A DNA stretch of 64,000 bases, from assembly GCF_013415845.1 (NCBI RefSeq), contig NZ_CP058907.1, positions 4,712,001 through 4,776,000 of the forward strand, written 5' to 3'. The notes under the pieces were generated by a model. That model was not told the DNA's origin and searched no databases. It saw only the letters and a program-made list of their open reading frames with translations. Below, piece by piece: positions 19,438-29,339 of the stretch (the stretch's first letter is position 1; the number at the start of each line of letters is the position of its first letter). The DNA comes from Rhodopseudomonas palustris. Lineage in GTDB: Bacteria; Pseudomonadota; Alphaproteobacteria; Rhizobiales; Xanthobacteraceae. The position numbers were made by a program, and so were the translations under genes.

Positions 19438-21189
19438 TCACGCCGAGGCGGGCTGCGGCGCGGTCGCCTCCTGGGGCGCAGGAGTCTTGCCCTTGATCTC
19501 GTCGACCGCACTCGCAATGTCGGCGCGGTAGTGCGCCAGCGGCGGCTTGACACCGTGGGTGAGCAGCGCACGCCGCACCGTCGGCGAGGCGCCGGTGATG
19601 ATCAGCTTGATCCGCTTGCGCTGCGCCGACAGCGCAACGCGGTAGATCGCATTCGCGGCGGTGGAATCCAGCAGAGGCACCGCGGCGAAATCGACCACGA
19701 ACACCTTGTGGCGGTCGGCGATGTTGTTCAGCACCGAAGAGACCGTCGCGGCGGCGCCGAAGAAGAACGCGCCGGTGATGCGATACACCACCACGTCCGG
19801 ATCGGTGACCAGCGACAGGTCGGCGGCAGTGCCGCGCCGCTTGCCGCTTTCGTCGGCGCGGTCTTCTTGCGCCAGCCCGGAATAGGCCTCGACGCCAGTG
19901 ACTTCGGACATGCGATGGATGAACAGCACCGCGCCGAGCGCGAAGCCGACCACGATGCCTTCGGTGAGATCGCGGAACACGGTGAGCAGGAAGGTCGCTA
20001 GCACCACCACCGCGTCGCCGCGCGAGGAGCGAACCAGCGTGGCGAATTCGTGCTTCTCGGCCATGTTCCAGGCGACGATCGCCAGCACCGCGGCGAGCGT
20101 GGCGAGCGGGATGTAGCTCGCCAGCGGCGCCGCCACCAGCATGAACACCAGGAGGAACACCGAGTGCAGCATACCGGCGATCGGCGAGCGCGCGCCGGTG
20201 CGGATGTTGGTCGCGGTACGGGCGATCGCACCGGTGACGCAGATGCCGCCGAACAGCGCCGAGCCCATATTGGCGAAGCCCTGCGCCACCAGCTCGCAGT
20301 TCGAGCGATGCCGCCGCCCGGTCATGCCATCGGCGACCACCGCAGAGAGCAGTGACTCGATGGCGCCGAGCAGCGCGAACGCGATCGCGTCCGGCAGCAC
20401 CTCGATCACTTTGGAGACCGAGAACACCGGCCAGGACGGCAGCGGAAAACTCTCCGGAATGCCGCCGAACTTGGTGCCGATGGTCGCGACCGGCAGAGAG
20501 AAGCCCCAAACCAATGCCGCGGTGACGGCGACTGCGATCAGCAGCCCCGGCCAGTTCGGCCGCAATTTCTTCAAGCCCACGATCAGCACGATCGCGGCGA
20601 CGGCGATGCCGAGCGCATAGACGTTCATGGTCGGCAGCGCCTGCGCCAACGCCTCGAGCTTGGGAATGAACGGCCCCGGCTCGTGCGCCAGATCGATGCC
20701 GAGCAGATCCTTGAGCTGGCTGGCGAAGATGATCACCGCGATGCCGGCGGTGAAGCCGACCGTGACCGGATAGGGAATGAATTTGACGTAGGTGCCGATC
20801 TGCAGGAAGCCGGCGATCACCAGCATGATGCCGGCCAGGAAGGTCGCGAGCAGCACGCCGTCGATGCCGTGACGCTGCACACTGAGCATCACCAGCACGA
20901 TGAAGGCGCCGGCTGGACCGCCGATCTGAAACCGCGAGCCGCCGAGCAGCGACACCAGAAATCCGCCGACCACCGCGGCGTAGAGGCCGCGATCCGGCGT
21001 GACGCCGGAGGCGATCGCGATCGCGGTCGAGAGCGGCAATGCCACGATCGCGACGGTGAGGCCGGCGATCATGTCGGCGCGGAAATCGCCGAGGCCGTAG
21101 CCCTCGCGCAATACCGTGATCAGCTTTGGGGTAAACAGCTCGCGGAAGCTCGGTTTGGTCGCAGCCACAAGTCGCCGGGAGGTGTCCAT
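19438..21189 (-). CDS. SulP family anion transporter with STAS domain
   Basis: 583-aa membrane protein. The N-terminal transport domain has GYGLGDFRADMIAGLTVAIV and the SulP signature AIASGVTPDRGLYAAVVGGF, with about 10-12 helices to residue 430. The cytosolic C-terminal STAS domain (about 455-565; VVDFAAVPLLDSTAANAI) is related to anti-sigma-factor antagonists. Family members carry sulfate, bicarbonate or dicarboxylates with H+ or Na+. Start ATG 21187-21189 with AGGAGC upstream. It follows a small XRE regulator by 41 nt, so the regulator may be co-transcribed. Confidence 0.94.
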   Translation of the reverse strand: MDTSRRLVAATKPSFRELFTPKLITVLREGYGLGDFRADMIAGLTVAIVALPLSTAIAIASGVTPDRGLYAAVVGGFLVSLLGGSRFQIGGPAGAFIVLVMLSVQRHGIDGVLLATFLAGIMLVIAGFLQIGTYVKFIPYPVTVGFTAGIAVIIFASQLKDLLGIDLAHEPGPFIPKLEALAQALPTMNVYALGIAVAAIVLIVGLKKLRPNWPGLLIAVAVTAALVWGFSLPVATIGTKFGGIPESFPLPSWPVFSVSKVIEVLPDAIAFALLGAIESLLSAVVADGMTGRRHRSNCELVAQGFANMGSALFGGICVTGAIARTATNIRTGARSPIAGMLHSVFLLVFMLVAAPLASYIPLATLAAVLAIVAWNMAEKHEFATLVRSSRGDAVVVLATFLLTVFRDLTEGIVVGFALGAVLFIHRMSEVTGVEAYSGLAQEDRADESGKRRGTAADLSLVTDPDVVVYRITGAFFFGAAATVSSVLNNIADRHKVFVVDFAAVPLLDSTAANAIYRVALSAQRKRIKLIITGASPTVRRALLTHGVKPPLAHYRADIASAVDEIKGKTPAPQEATAPQPASA

Positions 21190-21230
21190 GCTGTTTGCTC
21201 CTGGTCCGCCCCGCTGCTGCACCGAAACCC

Positions 21231-21500
21231 TTAGGCCTCGTTGCGCGGCGGCGCCGGCTCTTTGAACCGGACGCCGCGGCCGCCGCCTTCGCTGCGGGAA
21301 TTGTCTCCGATCAGAGTCACGCCGCAGCGGTCGAGGGCCTCGATCACCTTGGTGAGGGATTCCACCACACCGCGGACGTTGCCTTCGCTCGCCTCCATCC
21401 GCTGGATGGTCGGCAGCGACACGCCTGACAGTTCGGCCAGCGTGCGCTGGTCGATGCCAAGCAGCGCGCGCGCGGCGCGCAATTGGGCTGCGGTCATCAT
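21231..21500 (-). CDS. Small XRE-family (Cro/C1-type) transcriptional regulator
   Basis: 89-aa protein with one helix-turn-helix near the N-terminus (MMTAAQLRAARALLGIDQRT then LAELSGVSLPTIQRMEASEG) and a short tail (GVTLIGDNSRSEGGGRGVRF). Two adjacent Met codons (21500, 21497) are possible starts; no strong ribosome site is seen, so it may be nearly leaderless. It lies 41 nt upstream of the SulP gene on the same strand, and its upstream region carries repeated TGATGTCTGA motifs that could be its operators. Confidence 0.85.
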   Translation of the reverse strand: MMTAAQLRAARALLGIDQRTLAELSGVSLPTIQRMEASEGNVRGVVESLTKVIEALDRCGVTLIGDNSRSEGGGRGVRFKEPAPPRNEA

Positions 21501-21503
21501 GGA

Positions 21504-21527
21504 TGAGACATGAACTCTGATGTCTGA
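21504..21527. promoter_or_regulatory. Candidate operator half-sites upstream of the XRE gene
   Basis: TGAGACATGA (21504-21513) and TGATGTCTGA (21518-21527) are inverted half-sites separated by 4 nt, just upstream of the XRE start codon. The same 10-mer recurs at 21581-21590 as part of a 17-bp near-perfect palindrome. Autoregulation is inferred from position and symmetry only. Confidence 0.4.
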
Positions 21528-21571
21528 AGACCCGAATATGATGCTTTGAACAGCATGACGCAAATAAAAAA

Positions 21572-21606
21572 CGGCTGGAATGATGTCTGAGACATCAGTC
21601 CAGCCG
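21572..21606 (-). terminator. Rho-independent terminator of the EF-G-like gene
   Basis: Long stem: CGGCTGGA / TCCAGCCG outer arms and TGATGTCT-G-AGACATCA inner arms, one A/G mismatch between. On the minus strand the stem is followed by TTTTTTATTTG. It ends the transcript of the gene whose stop is at 21668, and lies in the promoter region of the XRE gene. Confidence 0.93.
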
Positions 21607-21667
21607 CTTTGGGACAGTCATATTTTAGTGAGGGGCGGAAGGCTTCCCGCCCCATCTCGATCCTGGC

Positions 21668-23719
21668 TCAGGCCGCCGCCTGGCGATGGGCCGCAACGAT
21701 CTGGTCGGCGGTTCGCCCGGAGACCTCGGCCATGTGGTCGAAGCTGCGGGTGAAGCTGCCTGCGCCGGCGGTGGCCGAACGCAGCTCGACGATCAGGTCG
21801 CCGATCTCGGCCTCCGGCATGGTGGCGCGCACCATGTCCCAGCCCGGCCAGCCGTCACGAGTGTCGAAGCCGAGGATCTGGCCGCGCCGCCCGGACAGGA
21901 TGGCATTGACCTTGGCTGTCGCCTCGGTCGGGCAGACGATCTCGACGGTGTGGATCGGCTCCAGCAGCACCGGCTGGCACTGCGGCAGTGCCTCGGTGAT
22001 GCCGATCCGCGCCGCGGTGCGGAACGCCTGATCCGAGGAGTCGACGCTGTGATACGAGCCGTCGGTCAGGGTGACATGGACGTCGACCACCGGGAAGCCG
22101 AGCGGCCCGGCCCTCAGGGCGTCGATCACACCCTCCTCCACCGCGCCCATGTAGTTGCGCGGCACCGCGCCGCCGACCACCGTCTCGGCAAAGGCGAAGC
22201 CCTCGCCGCGCGCCAGCGGCTTGATGTCGAGCACCACATCGCCGAATTGGCCGTGGCCGCCGGACTGCTTCTTGTGCCGGCCACGCTGGGTCACCGGCTT
22301 GCGGATGGTCTCGCGATAGCCGATCCCCGGCGCGTGCGACTTCACGGTGACGCCGTAGCGATCGTGCAGCCGCTCCAGCGCGACGCGCAGATGCATCTCG
22401 CCCTGCCCCCACAGCACCATCTCGTGGCTCTGCGGATCGTGCACGATGGTGAGCGAGGGATCTTCCTCGTTCAACCGCTGCAGCGCCTGGCCGAGCTTGA
22501 CGTCGTCCTTGCGATCGGCGGCGGCGAGCGCCATCGCCAGCACCGGCGGTGCGGCGGTGACTTCGACCAGCGAGGCCGGCGCGGTCTTGCCGTTGCCGAA
22601 AGTGTCGCCGGTCTTGATCGTGTCGAGCTTGCCGAGTGCGACGACATCGCCGGCCGTAGCCGACGAGCGCTTGCTGTCGTGCCCGCCGCCAACGGCCTGC
22701 ATGCCGGAGACACGCGAAGCCTCACCGGACGATGACTGCACGTTGTCGCCGTCCGCGAGCGTGCCGGCGAATAGCCGGGCCAGCGACAGCTTGCCGCCGT
22801 GCTGCAGATGCTGAGTCTTGAAGACGTAACCGATCGCATCCTTGCCGGCGGTGACGCCGAGGCGTGCCGCGGTTTCGGTGACGTCGGGCGCTTCGTGACG
22901 CAGCGCCTTGAGAAGACGCAGCACGCCGTTCTCGCGCAGCGCCGAGCCGAGCAGCACCGGACAGATCACGCCTTCGCGCAGCTCGCGGGCGAGATCGTCG
23001 AACACCGCATCGCGCGGCGGCTGGATGTCGTCGAGCAATTGCTCCATCAGCGCGTCGTCGTGATCGGCGAGCTTCTCAAGCATCGAGAACCGCGCTTCCT
23101 TCTCACGGTCGAGATTGCCGCCTTCGAGGTCGATCACTTCGGAAGGTTTGTGCTCCCGATAGACGAAGGCGCGCTCCAGCGCGAGATCGACATAGCCGGC
23201 GATCAGGTCGCCGTTCCAGATCGGAATCTGGCGGAGCACCAGCGGGATACGCGAGGCCGGCTGCAGACTGTCGAGCACTTCGCGAATGCGTTTGTTGGCG
23301 CGATCGATCTTGTTCAGGAACAAAAATCTGGGAATGCCGAGATCTTCGAGTTCGCGCAGGATGAGCTGCAACTGCGGCAGCTTGCGCTCGTCGGCTTCAC
23401 ACACCACCACGGCGGCGTCGACGGCGGGAAGCGCCGCGCGCATGTCGTGCGCGAATTCGACGGAGCCGGGACAATCGAGGAAGGTGTAGCTCTCACCCAT
23501 GAATTGGGTGGTGACGGCCGTCAGGCTGAGGCCCATTTTGTGCTGGCGTGCCTCGGGGCTGGAGTCGCCGTGCGAGGTGCCCGCATCGACCGAGCCGGCC
23601 CGCGGGATGGCGCCGGTTCGTGCCAGGATCGCTTCAAGTAGTGTGGTTTTTCCGCTTTGGAATGGGCCCACCAGTGCGATGCACCGGGGACCACGGGGAC
23701 TTCTGACGTCTTGTCCCAT
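21668..23719 (-). CDS. Divergent elongation factor G-like translational GTPase
   Basis: 683-aa protein with EF-G domain order: GTPase domain (P-loop GPFQSGKT at 18-25, DCPGS for G3, NKID for G4), domain II (about 290-370), domains III-V (QALQRLNEEDPSLTI, then GQGEMHLRVAL, GRHKKQSGGHGQFGDV, MGAVEEGVIDA). The switch-I motif RGIT of true EF-G is replaced by KMGLSL and G3 is DCPGS instead of DTPG. It therefore belongs to the EF-G-like paralogues of uncertain role, not the main factor in the str operon. Start ATG 23717-23719 with AAGGAGG 8 nt upstream. Confidence 0.9.
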   Translation of the reverse strand: MGQDVRSPRGPRCIALVGPFQSGKTTLLEAILARTGAIPRAGSVDAGTSHGDSSPEARQHKMGLSLTAVTTQFMGESYTFLDCPGSVEFAHDMRAALPAVDAAVVVCEADERKLPQLQLILRELEDLGIPRFLFLNKIDRANKRIREVLDSLQPASRIPLVLRQIPIWNGDLIAGYVDLALERAFVYREHKPSEVIDLEGGNLDREKEARFSMLEKLADHDDALMEQLLDDIQPPRDAVFDDLARELREGVICPVLLGSALRENGVLRLLKALRHEAPDVTETAARLGVTAGKDAIGYVFKTQHLQHGGKLSLARLFAGTLADGDNVQSSSGEASRVSGMQAVGGGHDSKRSSATAGDVVALGKLDTIKTGDTFGNGKTAPASLVEVTAAPPVLAMALAAADRKDDVKLGQALQRLNEEDPSLTIVHDPQSHEMVLWGQGEMHLRVALERLHDRYGVTVKSHAPGIGYRETIRKPVTQRGRHKKQSGGHGQFGDVVLDIKPLARGEGFAFAETVVGGAVPRNYMGAVEEGVIDALRAGPLGFPVVDVHVTLTDGSYHSVDSSDQAFRTAARIGITEALPQCQPVLLEPIHTVEIVCPTEATAKVNAILSGRRGQILGFDTRDGWPGWDMVRATMPEAEIGDLIVELRSATAGAGSFTRSFDHMAEVSGRTADQIVAAHRQAAA

Positions 23720-23860
23720 CGCCGCCTCCTTCTATCTGGAGCTCGGCCCGTGATTGGGTCGGCAAGACGTGATGCTTTCGCAACACACGACACTTGGCAA
23801 GCGCGAAAAATTACGACGCGATGATGTCGGTGTTGAGCAGGATCAAGGACACCAAAAATT

Positions 23861-23890
23861 TGCGCTGCGACGCGTTTGCATCGCAGCGCA
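23861..23890 (-). terminator. Rho-independent terminator of first DUF992 gene
   Basis: Perfect 10-bp inverted repeat (TGCGCTGCGA / TCGCAGCGCA) with a 10-nt loop, followed on the minus strand by AATTTTTGGTG. It lies about 40 nt past the stop at 23932. Confidence 0.78.
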
Positions 23891-23931
23891 ATGTTGCAAA
23901 ACAGGAATTGGACCGGCGAGCGCGCTGTTAC

Positions 23932-24405
23932 TTAGCGGCCCGGACGCAGCTCGAGTTCCTGCAGTCCGACCGCAACGTTGACACCGGTCTGGCCCTGCAG
24001 GCTGACCGGCTGCAGCGCGATCGAATTCGCCGAGCCGCCGAGCAGCACGTTGGCGCCGAGACCGACGCCGACCGAAGCCGACCCTTGTGCACCTGCGTAG
24101 TTACCAGCGAGGTCGCCGGGGCCGAAGCGTTCGACCGGCGCGAACACCGCCCAGCCGAGCGCGGTTTCCGGGGTGATACCAATATCAAGACCGACCTTGC
24201 GGATGGTGGCGACATAGGGCGTGTCCGGGCGGCCTTCGGTGCGCAGTACGCAGCCGAGATTGGTCACCGAACCGACGATGAAGCCCATGCTGGCACCGCC
24301 GCGGCATTCGAGCATGCCGACGCGCACCCGGCCCTGTTGAGCATCGGCGGCGGTTGTTATCAGCGCGGCGGCGGCGAGGCCGGCGAGAAGCGAGAGGCGG
24401 CGCAT
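23932..24405 (-). CDS. DUF992 family secreted protein
   Basis: 157-aa protein from ATG 24403-24405, with GGAGAT 9 nt upstream. Signal peptide MRRLSLLAGLAAAALITTAADAQ is followed by the DUF992 domain: VRVGMLECRGGASMGFIVGS, two Cys (MLEC, NLGC), DTPYVATIRKVGLDIGIT, ALGWAVFAP, and the glycine-rich C-terminal part VGLGANVLLGGSANSIALQP. It is probably periplasmic, with a disulfide between the two Cys. Function unknown. It is a tandem paralogue of the next gene to the right. Confidence 0.88.
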   Translation of the reverse strand: MRRLSLLAGLAAAALITTAADAQQGRVRVGMLECRGGASMGFIVGSVTNLGCVLRTEGRPDTPYVATIRKVGLDIGITPETALGWAVFAPVERFGPGDLAGNYAGAQGSASVGVGLGANVLLGGSANSIALQPVSLQGQTGVNVAVGLQELELRPGR

Positions 24406-24572
24406 AGCGAAGATCTCCGACGTGGGAAGGTGATGCGGAAGACGACCCGATTCGGGCAAACGCGCAAACGAGTGCGCGCCATCTAGTCACAGCATCGGCA
24501 AATCTTCAATGACACCCCCGGGCGCGCTGCGCCGCGACCGGGTGCCCGAGCGTACAAAAGCGTCCAGACGCA

Positions 24573-24600
24573 AAAAGGGCCCGCGCTGGCGGGCCCTTTT
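24573..24600 (-). terminator. Rho-independent terminator of second DUF992 gene
   Basis: Perfect 12-bp stem (AAAAGGGCCCGC / GCGGGCCCTTTT) with a 4-nt loop. On the minus strand it is followed by TTTTTGCG. The symmetry with A and T flanks means it could act in both directions. Confidence 0.93.
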
Positions 24601-24634
24601 CGTTACGACGCTAATGCTTCGTAAACGCTGTCAC

Positions 24635-25150
24635 TTAGTGATGATGACGGCGATGCTTGCGATAGTGCTTCTTGGCGATCGGGGCCGGCAGCAACTGCAC
24701 GTCGACGATGCCGGCGGTCGCGTTCAGACCGGTCTGGCCCTGCAGGCTGAGCGGCTGCAGCGCGAAGGCGTTGTTCGAACCGCCGATCAGCAGGTTGCCG
24801 CCGACGCCGAAAACGAACGACGCGTTGGCGCCGACGCCACCGTAGCTGCCGCCGAGGTCACCGCGACCGACGCGCTGAGTCGGAGCGTACACGGCCCAGG
24901 CGAGGCCGGTGTTCTGGGTGAAGCCGAGGTCGACGCCGATGCGCTGCACGTGCGCGATGTACGGCTCGGGACGACGGCCGTCGGTCCGGAACAGGCACTC
25001 GAGCTGGGTGGTCGAGCCGACCACGTAGCCGACGTTCGGACCGCCGGCGCATTCGATCACGCCGACCTGCACGCGCTGTTGCGCGCTCGCGCTCGCAACC
25101 GAGGCGATCAACGCGACCGCAGCGATGCCGAACTGTCTCAGGGTAAACAT
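24635..25150 (-). CDS. DUF992 family secreted protein with His-rich C-terminus
   Basis: 171 aa from ATG 25148-25150, with GGAG about 10 nt upstream. Signal peptide MFTLRQFGIAAVALIASVASASAQ, then the DUF992 domain (VQVGVIECAGGPNVGYVVGS, Cys pair, PYIAHVQRIGVDLGFT, GLAWAVYAP, GVGGNLLIGGSNNAFALQP) and a basic, histidine-rich tail AKKHYRKHRRHHH not present in the paralogue at 23932. The tail could bind metal or envelope polyanions (inference). Function of the family is unknown. Separate terminators indicate that the two paralogues are transcribed independently. Confidence 0.88.
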   Translation of the reverse strand: MFTLRQFGIAAVALIASVASASAQQRVQVGVIECAGGPNVGYVVGSTTQLECLFRTDGRRPEPYIAHVQRIGVDLGFTQNTGLAWAVYAPTQRVGRGDLGGSYGGVGANASFVFGVGGNLLIGGSNNAFALQPLSLQGQTGLNATAGIVDVQLLPAPIAKKHYRKHRRHHH

Positions 25151-25196
25151 ATAAGCACTCCACATGTGGATTGAGATTGCGACGGCGACAAAAAGG

Positions 25197-25223
25197 AAGC
25201 GTCTTGTCCAAAACAAGGCGCTT
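25197..25223 (-). terminator. Rho-independent terminator of the aspartate aminotransferase gene
   Basis: Stem AAGCGTCTTGT / ACAAGGCGCTT with one mismatch and a 5-nt loop, followed on the minus strand by CCTTTTTGTCG. It lies about 50 nt past the stop at 25275. Confidence 0.8.
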
Positions 25224-25274
25224 TCGCAGTTTTGGAACGAATCCTGTGAACGTTGCGGATTGTTAATGAAATCT

Positions 25275-26666
<1,392 letters not shown>

Positions 26667-26890
26667 TCATGCGCGGCATTGCGCGCACCCGCGCGATTTC
26701 GCATAGCGAAAAGACGAAATCGGTCGCAGCAGCGGGATTTTCGGGTCACCGCCGCCCCCTGTGCAATGCGGCATGGGATTTCGACCCTTTCCAGCGCTTG
26801 GGGCTTGCGGGGCCTGCCGGGGGACATCATTGTTTAGCCGCGTTAGGCGCGGCAGATGCCGGCGGCAGGGAGAGCGAAGCGACCTTCAGG

Positions 26891-27544
26891 ATGTACAAGC
26901 TCTATTCGATGCAGCGATCGGGAAACAGCTACAAGGTTCGCCTTGCGCTGGCGCTTCTCGATGCCCCCTACCGCGCGGTCGAGGTCGATATCCTGCGCGG
27001 CGAAAGCCGCACGCCGGATTTCCTCGCCAAGAATCCGAGCGGCCAAGTGCCGCTGCTGGAGACCGCACCGGGCCGCTACCTCGCCGAATCCAACGCGATC
27101 CTATGGTATCTCGCCGTCGGCACCTCGCTGGCGCCGGACACCCGCATGGACCGCGCCGAAGCGCTGCAATGGATGTTCTTCGAGCAGCACGCGCTAGAGC
27201 CGAACATCGGCTCGGCGTATTTCTGGCTGTGCTTGGTCAAGGGCGGCCGCGACCTGCAGACCCACGCGCTGGAGGATTGGCTTGAGCGCGGCTATGCGGC
27301 GCTGCAGGTGATGGAAAATCATCTCAAGACCAACGATTACTTCGCAGCCGGCCAGCTCACCATCGCCGACATCGCGCTTTACGGCTACACCCACGTCGCC
27401 GACCAATGCGATTTCGACCTGTCGACGTTTCCGGCGGTGAACGCGTGGCTGCGCCGGGTTGAACAGACCCCGGGCTTCATCACCATGGATTGGACCCCGG
27501 AAACCATCGCCGCCGACCCGACGAGCTTCGCGGCCGAGGCTTGA
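26891..27544 (+). CDS. Glutathione S-transferase family protein
   Basis: 217-aa cytosolic GST. The N-domain opens MYKLYSMQRSGNSYKVRLAL, with the cis-Pro loop SGQVPLLETAPGRYLAESNA. The C-domain has QLTIADIALYGYTHVADQCD (N-capping box TIAD). It is related to the other two GSTs in this window in fold only. The start was chosen by family fit; the ribosome site is weak. Divergent from the aminotransferase gene. Confidence 0.9.
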   Translation: MYKLYSMQRSGNSYKVRLALALLDAPYRAVEVDILRGESRTPDFLAKNPSGQVPLLETAPGRYLAESNAILWYLAVGTSLAPDTRMDRAEALQWMFFEQHALEPNIGSAYFWLCLVKGGRDLQTHALEDWLERGYAALQVMENHLKTNDYFAAGQLTIADIALYGYTHVADQCDFDLSTFPAVNAWLRRVEQTPGFITMDWTPETIAADPTSFAAEA

Positions 27545-27680
27545 CGGCGGCCCTACCGCTCGAATTCCGCCGCGATTTGGTCATGATTGGCGCCCTTCGG
27601 CGCCGCACAAACGCCCGTGATCGCACGACAATTCACCTACGCCGGTGATTCGCCGGCGTTTGGTTCGAGGATTTCGAGTC

Positions 27681-27872
27681 ATGCTTTCGTCGCCCGGCTC
27701 GGCGCCCGGCTTCAACCGGCCTGCCGCGCCCGTCACCTCTCCCCGTTTGGTTCGAGCCGTCGCCGCTTCACTGGTCATCGCGGTCGCCTCGCTCGGCACC
27801 ATCCTCGCGCTGACGCTGCTGTCGACCCAATGCGGGCCAGGCTGCGGCATGGGGACGCCTTTCGCGCTCTGA
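27681..27872 (+). CDS. Possible small membrane protein
   Basis: 63-aa frame from ATG 27681 with AGGA 9 nt upstream. One strong hydrophobic helix (LVRAVAASLVIAVASLGTIL, about residues 23-45), then a Cys-containing tail STQCGPGCGMGTPFAL. No family recognised. It lies 90 nt upstream of the sugar dehydrogenase gene on the same strand. It could be a real small membrane protein or chance; no second sequence is available here for comparison. Confidence 0.4.
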   Translation: MLSSPGSAPGFNRPAAPVTSPRLVRAVAASLVIAVASLGTILALTLLSTQCGPGCGMGTPFAL

Positions 27873-27962
27873 TCGGCTCGGCAACGATCCTTTCCCATCA
27901 CGGCGCGTTGACTCGCGCGCCGCACCGCAGCCGCGACGGCCATCCTGCGAGGAGGCAGTGCG

Positions 27963-29126
27963 ATGAAGGCTCCGATCGTCTGGGTTTCCGGCACGCTGAG
28001 CGCGTCCACCGCGCTGCTTGCCTCGCTGCTGATCGTCACCGCGAGCCGCGGCGAGATCACCACTTACGAATCCTCCGCCGGCCCGCTGACCGTGCAGACC
28101 GTGGCGCAGAAGCTGGTGCATCCCTGGGGTCTGGCGTTTCTGCCTGACGGCCGGATGCTGGTGACCGAGCGCCCCGGCCGCCTGCGGCTGGTGACGCCGC
28201 AAGGCCAGGTGTCGAAGCCGCTGCAGGGCGTGCCCGAAGTGTGGGCCTCGGGCCAGGGCGGACTGCTCGACGTCGCGGCCGACAAGGACGTCGCCAGCAA
28301 CCACACGATCTACCTGTGCTACGCCGAACGCGATGGCAACGGCGGACGGACCGCGGTCGCGCGCGCGTCTCTCGACGCCGGCCAAGCGCCGCGGCTGAGC
28401 GACGTCAAGGTGATCTTCCACCAGCAGGGGCCGCCGTCGTCCGGCAATCACTATGGCTGCCGGATCGCGCAAGGCACCGACGGCAATCTGTTCGTCACGC
28501 TCGGCGAGCACTACGCGCATCGCGACCAGGCGCAGAGCCTGTCCAATCATCTGGGCAAGATCGTCCGCATTGCGCCGGACGGCGGCGTGCCCGACGGCAA
28601 TCCGTTCACCGGCCGCGACGGCGCCGAGCCCGAAGTCTGGAGCCTCGGCCACCGCAATCCGCAGGGCCTCGCCTTCAACCCCGCCGACGGTAAACTGTGG
28701 GAGGTCGAGCACGGCCCGCGCGGCGGCGATGAGGTCAACATCATCCGCAAGGGTGAGAATTACGGCTGGCCGGTGATCGGCTACGGCATCGACTACAACG
28801 GCGCCAAGATCCACGAGGCGACCGCTAAGCCGGGCATGCAGCAGCCCGCCAAATATTGGGTGCCGTCGATCTCGCCGAGCGGGATGGCGTTCTACACCGG
28901 CAAGCTGTTTCCGACCTGGACCGGCAGCCTGTTCGTCGGCGCGCTGTCGGGACAGATGCTGGTGCGGCTGTCGCTCGACGGCGACAAGATCACCGGCGAA
29001 GAGCGGCTGTTGCAGACGCTGGACGAACGCATCCGCGACGTGCGTCAGGGGCCGGACGGTGCGCTGTGGCTCTTGACCGACAGCGACACCGGACGCCTTC
29101 TGCGCGTCGTGCCAGCGGCCAACTAA
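27963..29126 (+). CDS. PQQ-dependent sugar dehydrogenase (aldose/sorbosone dehydrogenase family)
   Basis: 387-aa protein with an N-terminal signal sequence (VSGTLSASTALLASLLIVTA), so probably periplasmic. Six-bladed beta-propeller of the soluble glucose/sorbosone dehydrogenase family (E. coli YliI type): HPWGLAFLPDGRMLVTERPG, GNHYGCRIAQGTDGNLFVTL, GEHYAHRDQAQSL, GHRNPQGLAFNP, EHGPRGGDEVNIIRKGENYG, and PSISPSGMAFYTG. Family members oxidise aldoses using PQQ and pass electrons to the respiratory chain. No PQQ synthesis gene lies nearby. Confidence 0.9.
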   Translation: MKAPIVWVSGTLSASTALLASLLIVTASRGEITTYESSAGPLTVQTVAQKLVHPWGLAFLPDGRMLVTERPGRLRLVTPQGQVSKPLQGVPEVWASGQGGLLDVAADKDVASNHTIYLCYAERDGNGGRTAVARASLDAGQAPRLSDVKVIFHQQGPPSSGNHYGCRIAQGTDGNLFVTLGEHYAHRDQAQSLSNHLGKIVRIAPDGGVPDGNPFTGRDGAEPEVWSLGHRNPQGLAFNPADGKLWEVEHGPRGGDEVNIIRKGENYGWPVIGYGIDYNGAKIHEATAKPGMQQPAKYWVPSISPSGMAFYTGKLFPTWTGSLFVGALSGQMLVRLSLDGDKITGEERLLQTLDERIRDVRQGPDGALWLLTDSDTGRLLRVVPAAN

Positions 29127-29339
29127 GCGGTATTTTCAGCGGAGAAATGCGCCCGCTGCCGCGCCCCGCCTCACACGTTAAGATGTAGTTGACGCGTCAC
29201 TGCCGTGTAACAAACTACCGCTAGGGTCCGCTCGCGTCTGATCGAGGCCCCCCGTCGCCGATCAACGTCCCCAGCGGTCCCCGTCAGTCGCCGCGTCTGA
29301 CCGGGGCCGCACCTTTTTGAGCGGCGCAAAGTTATTGCC

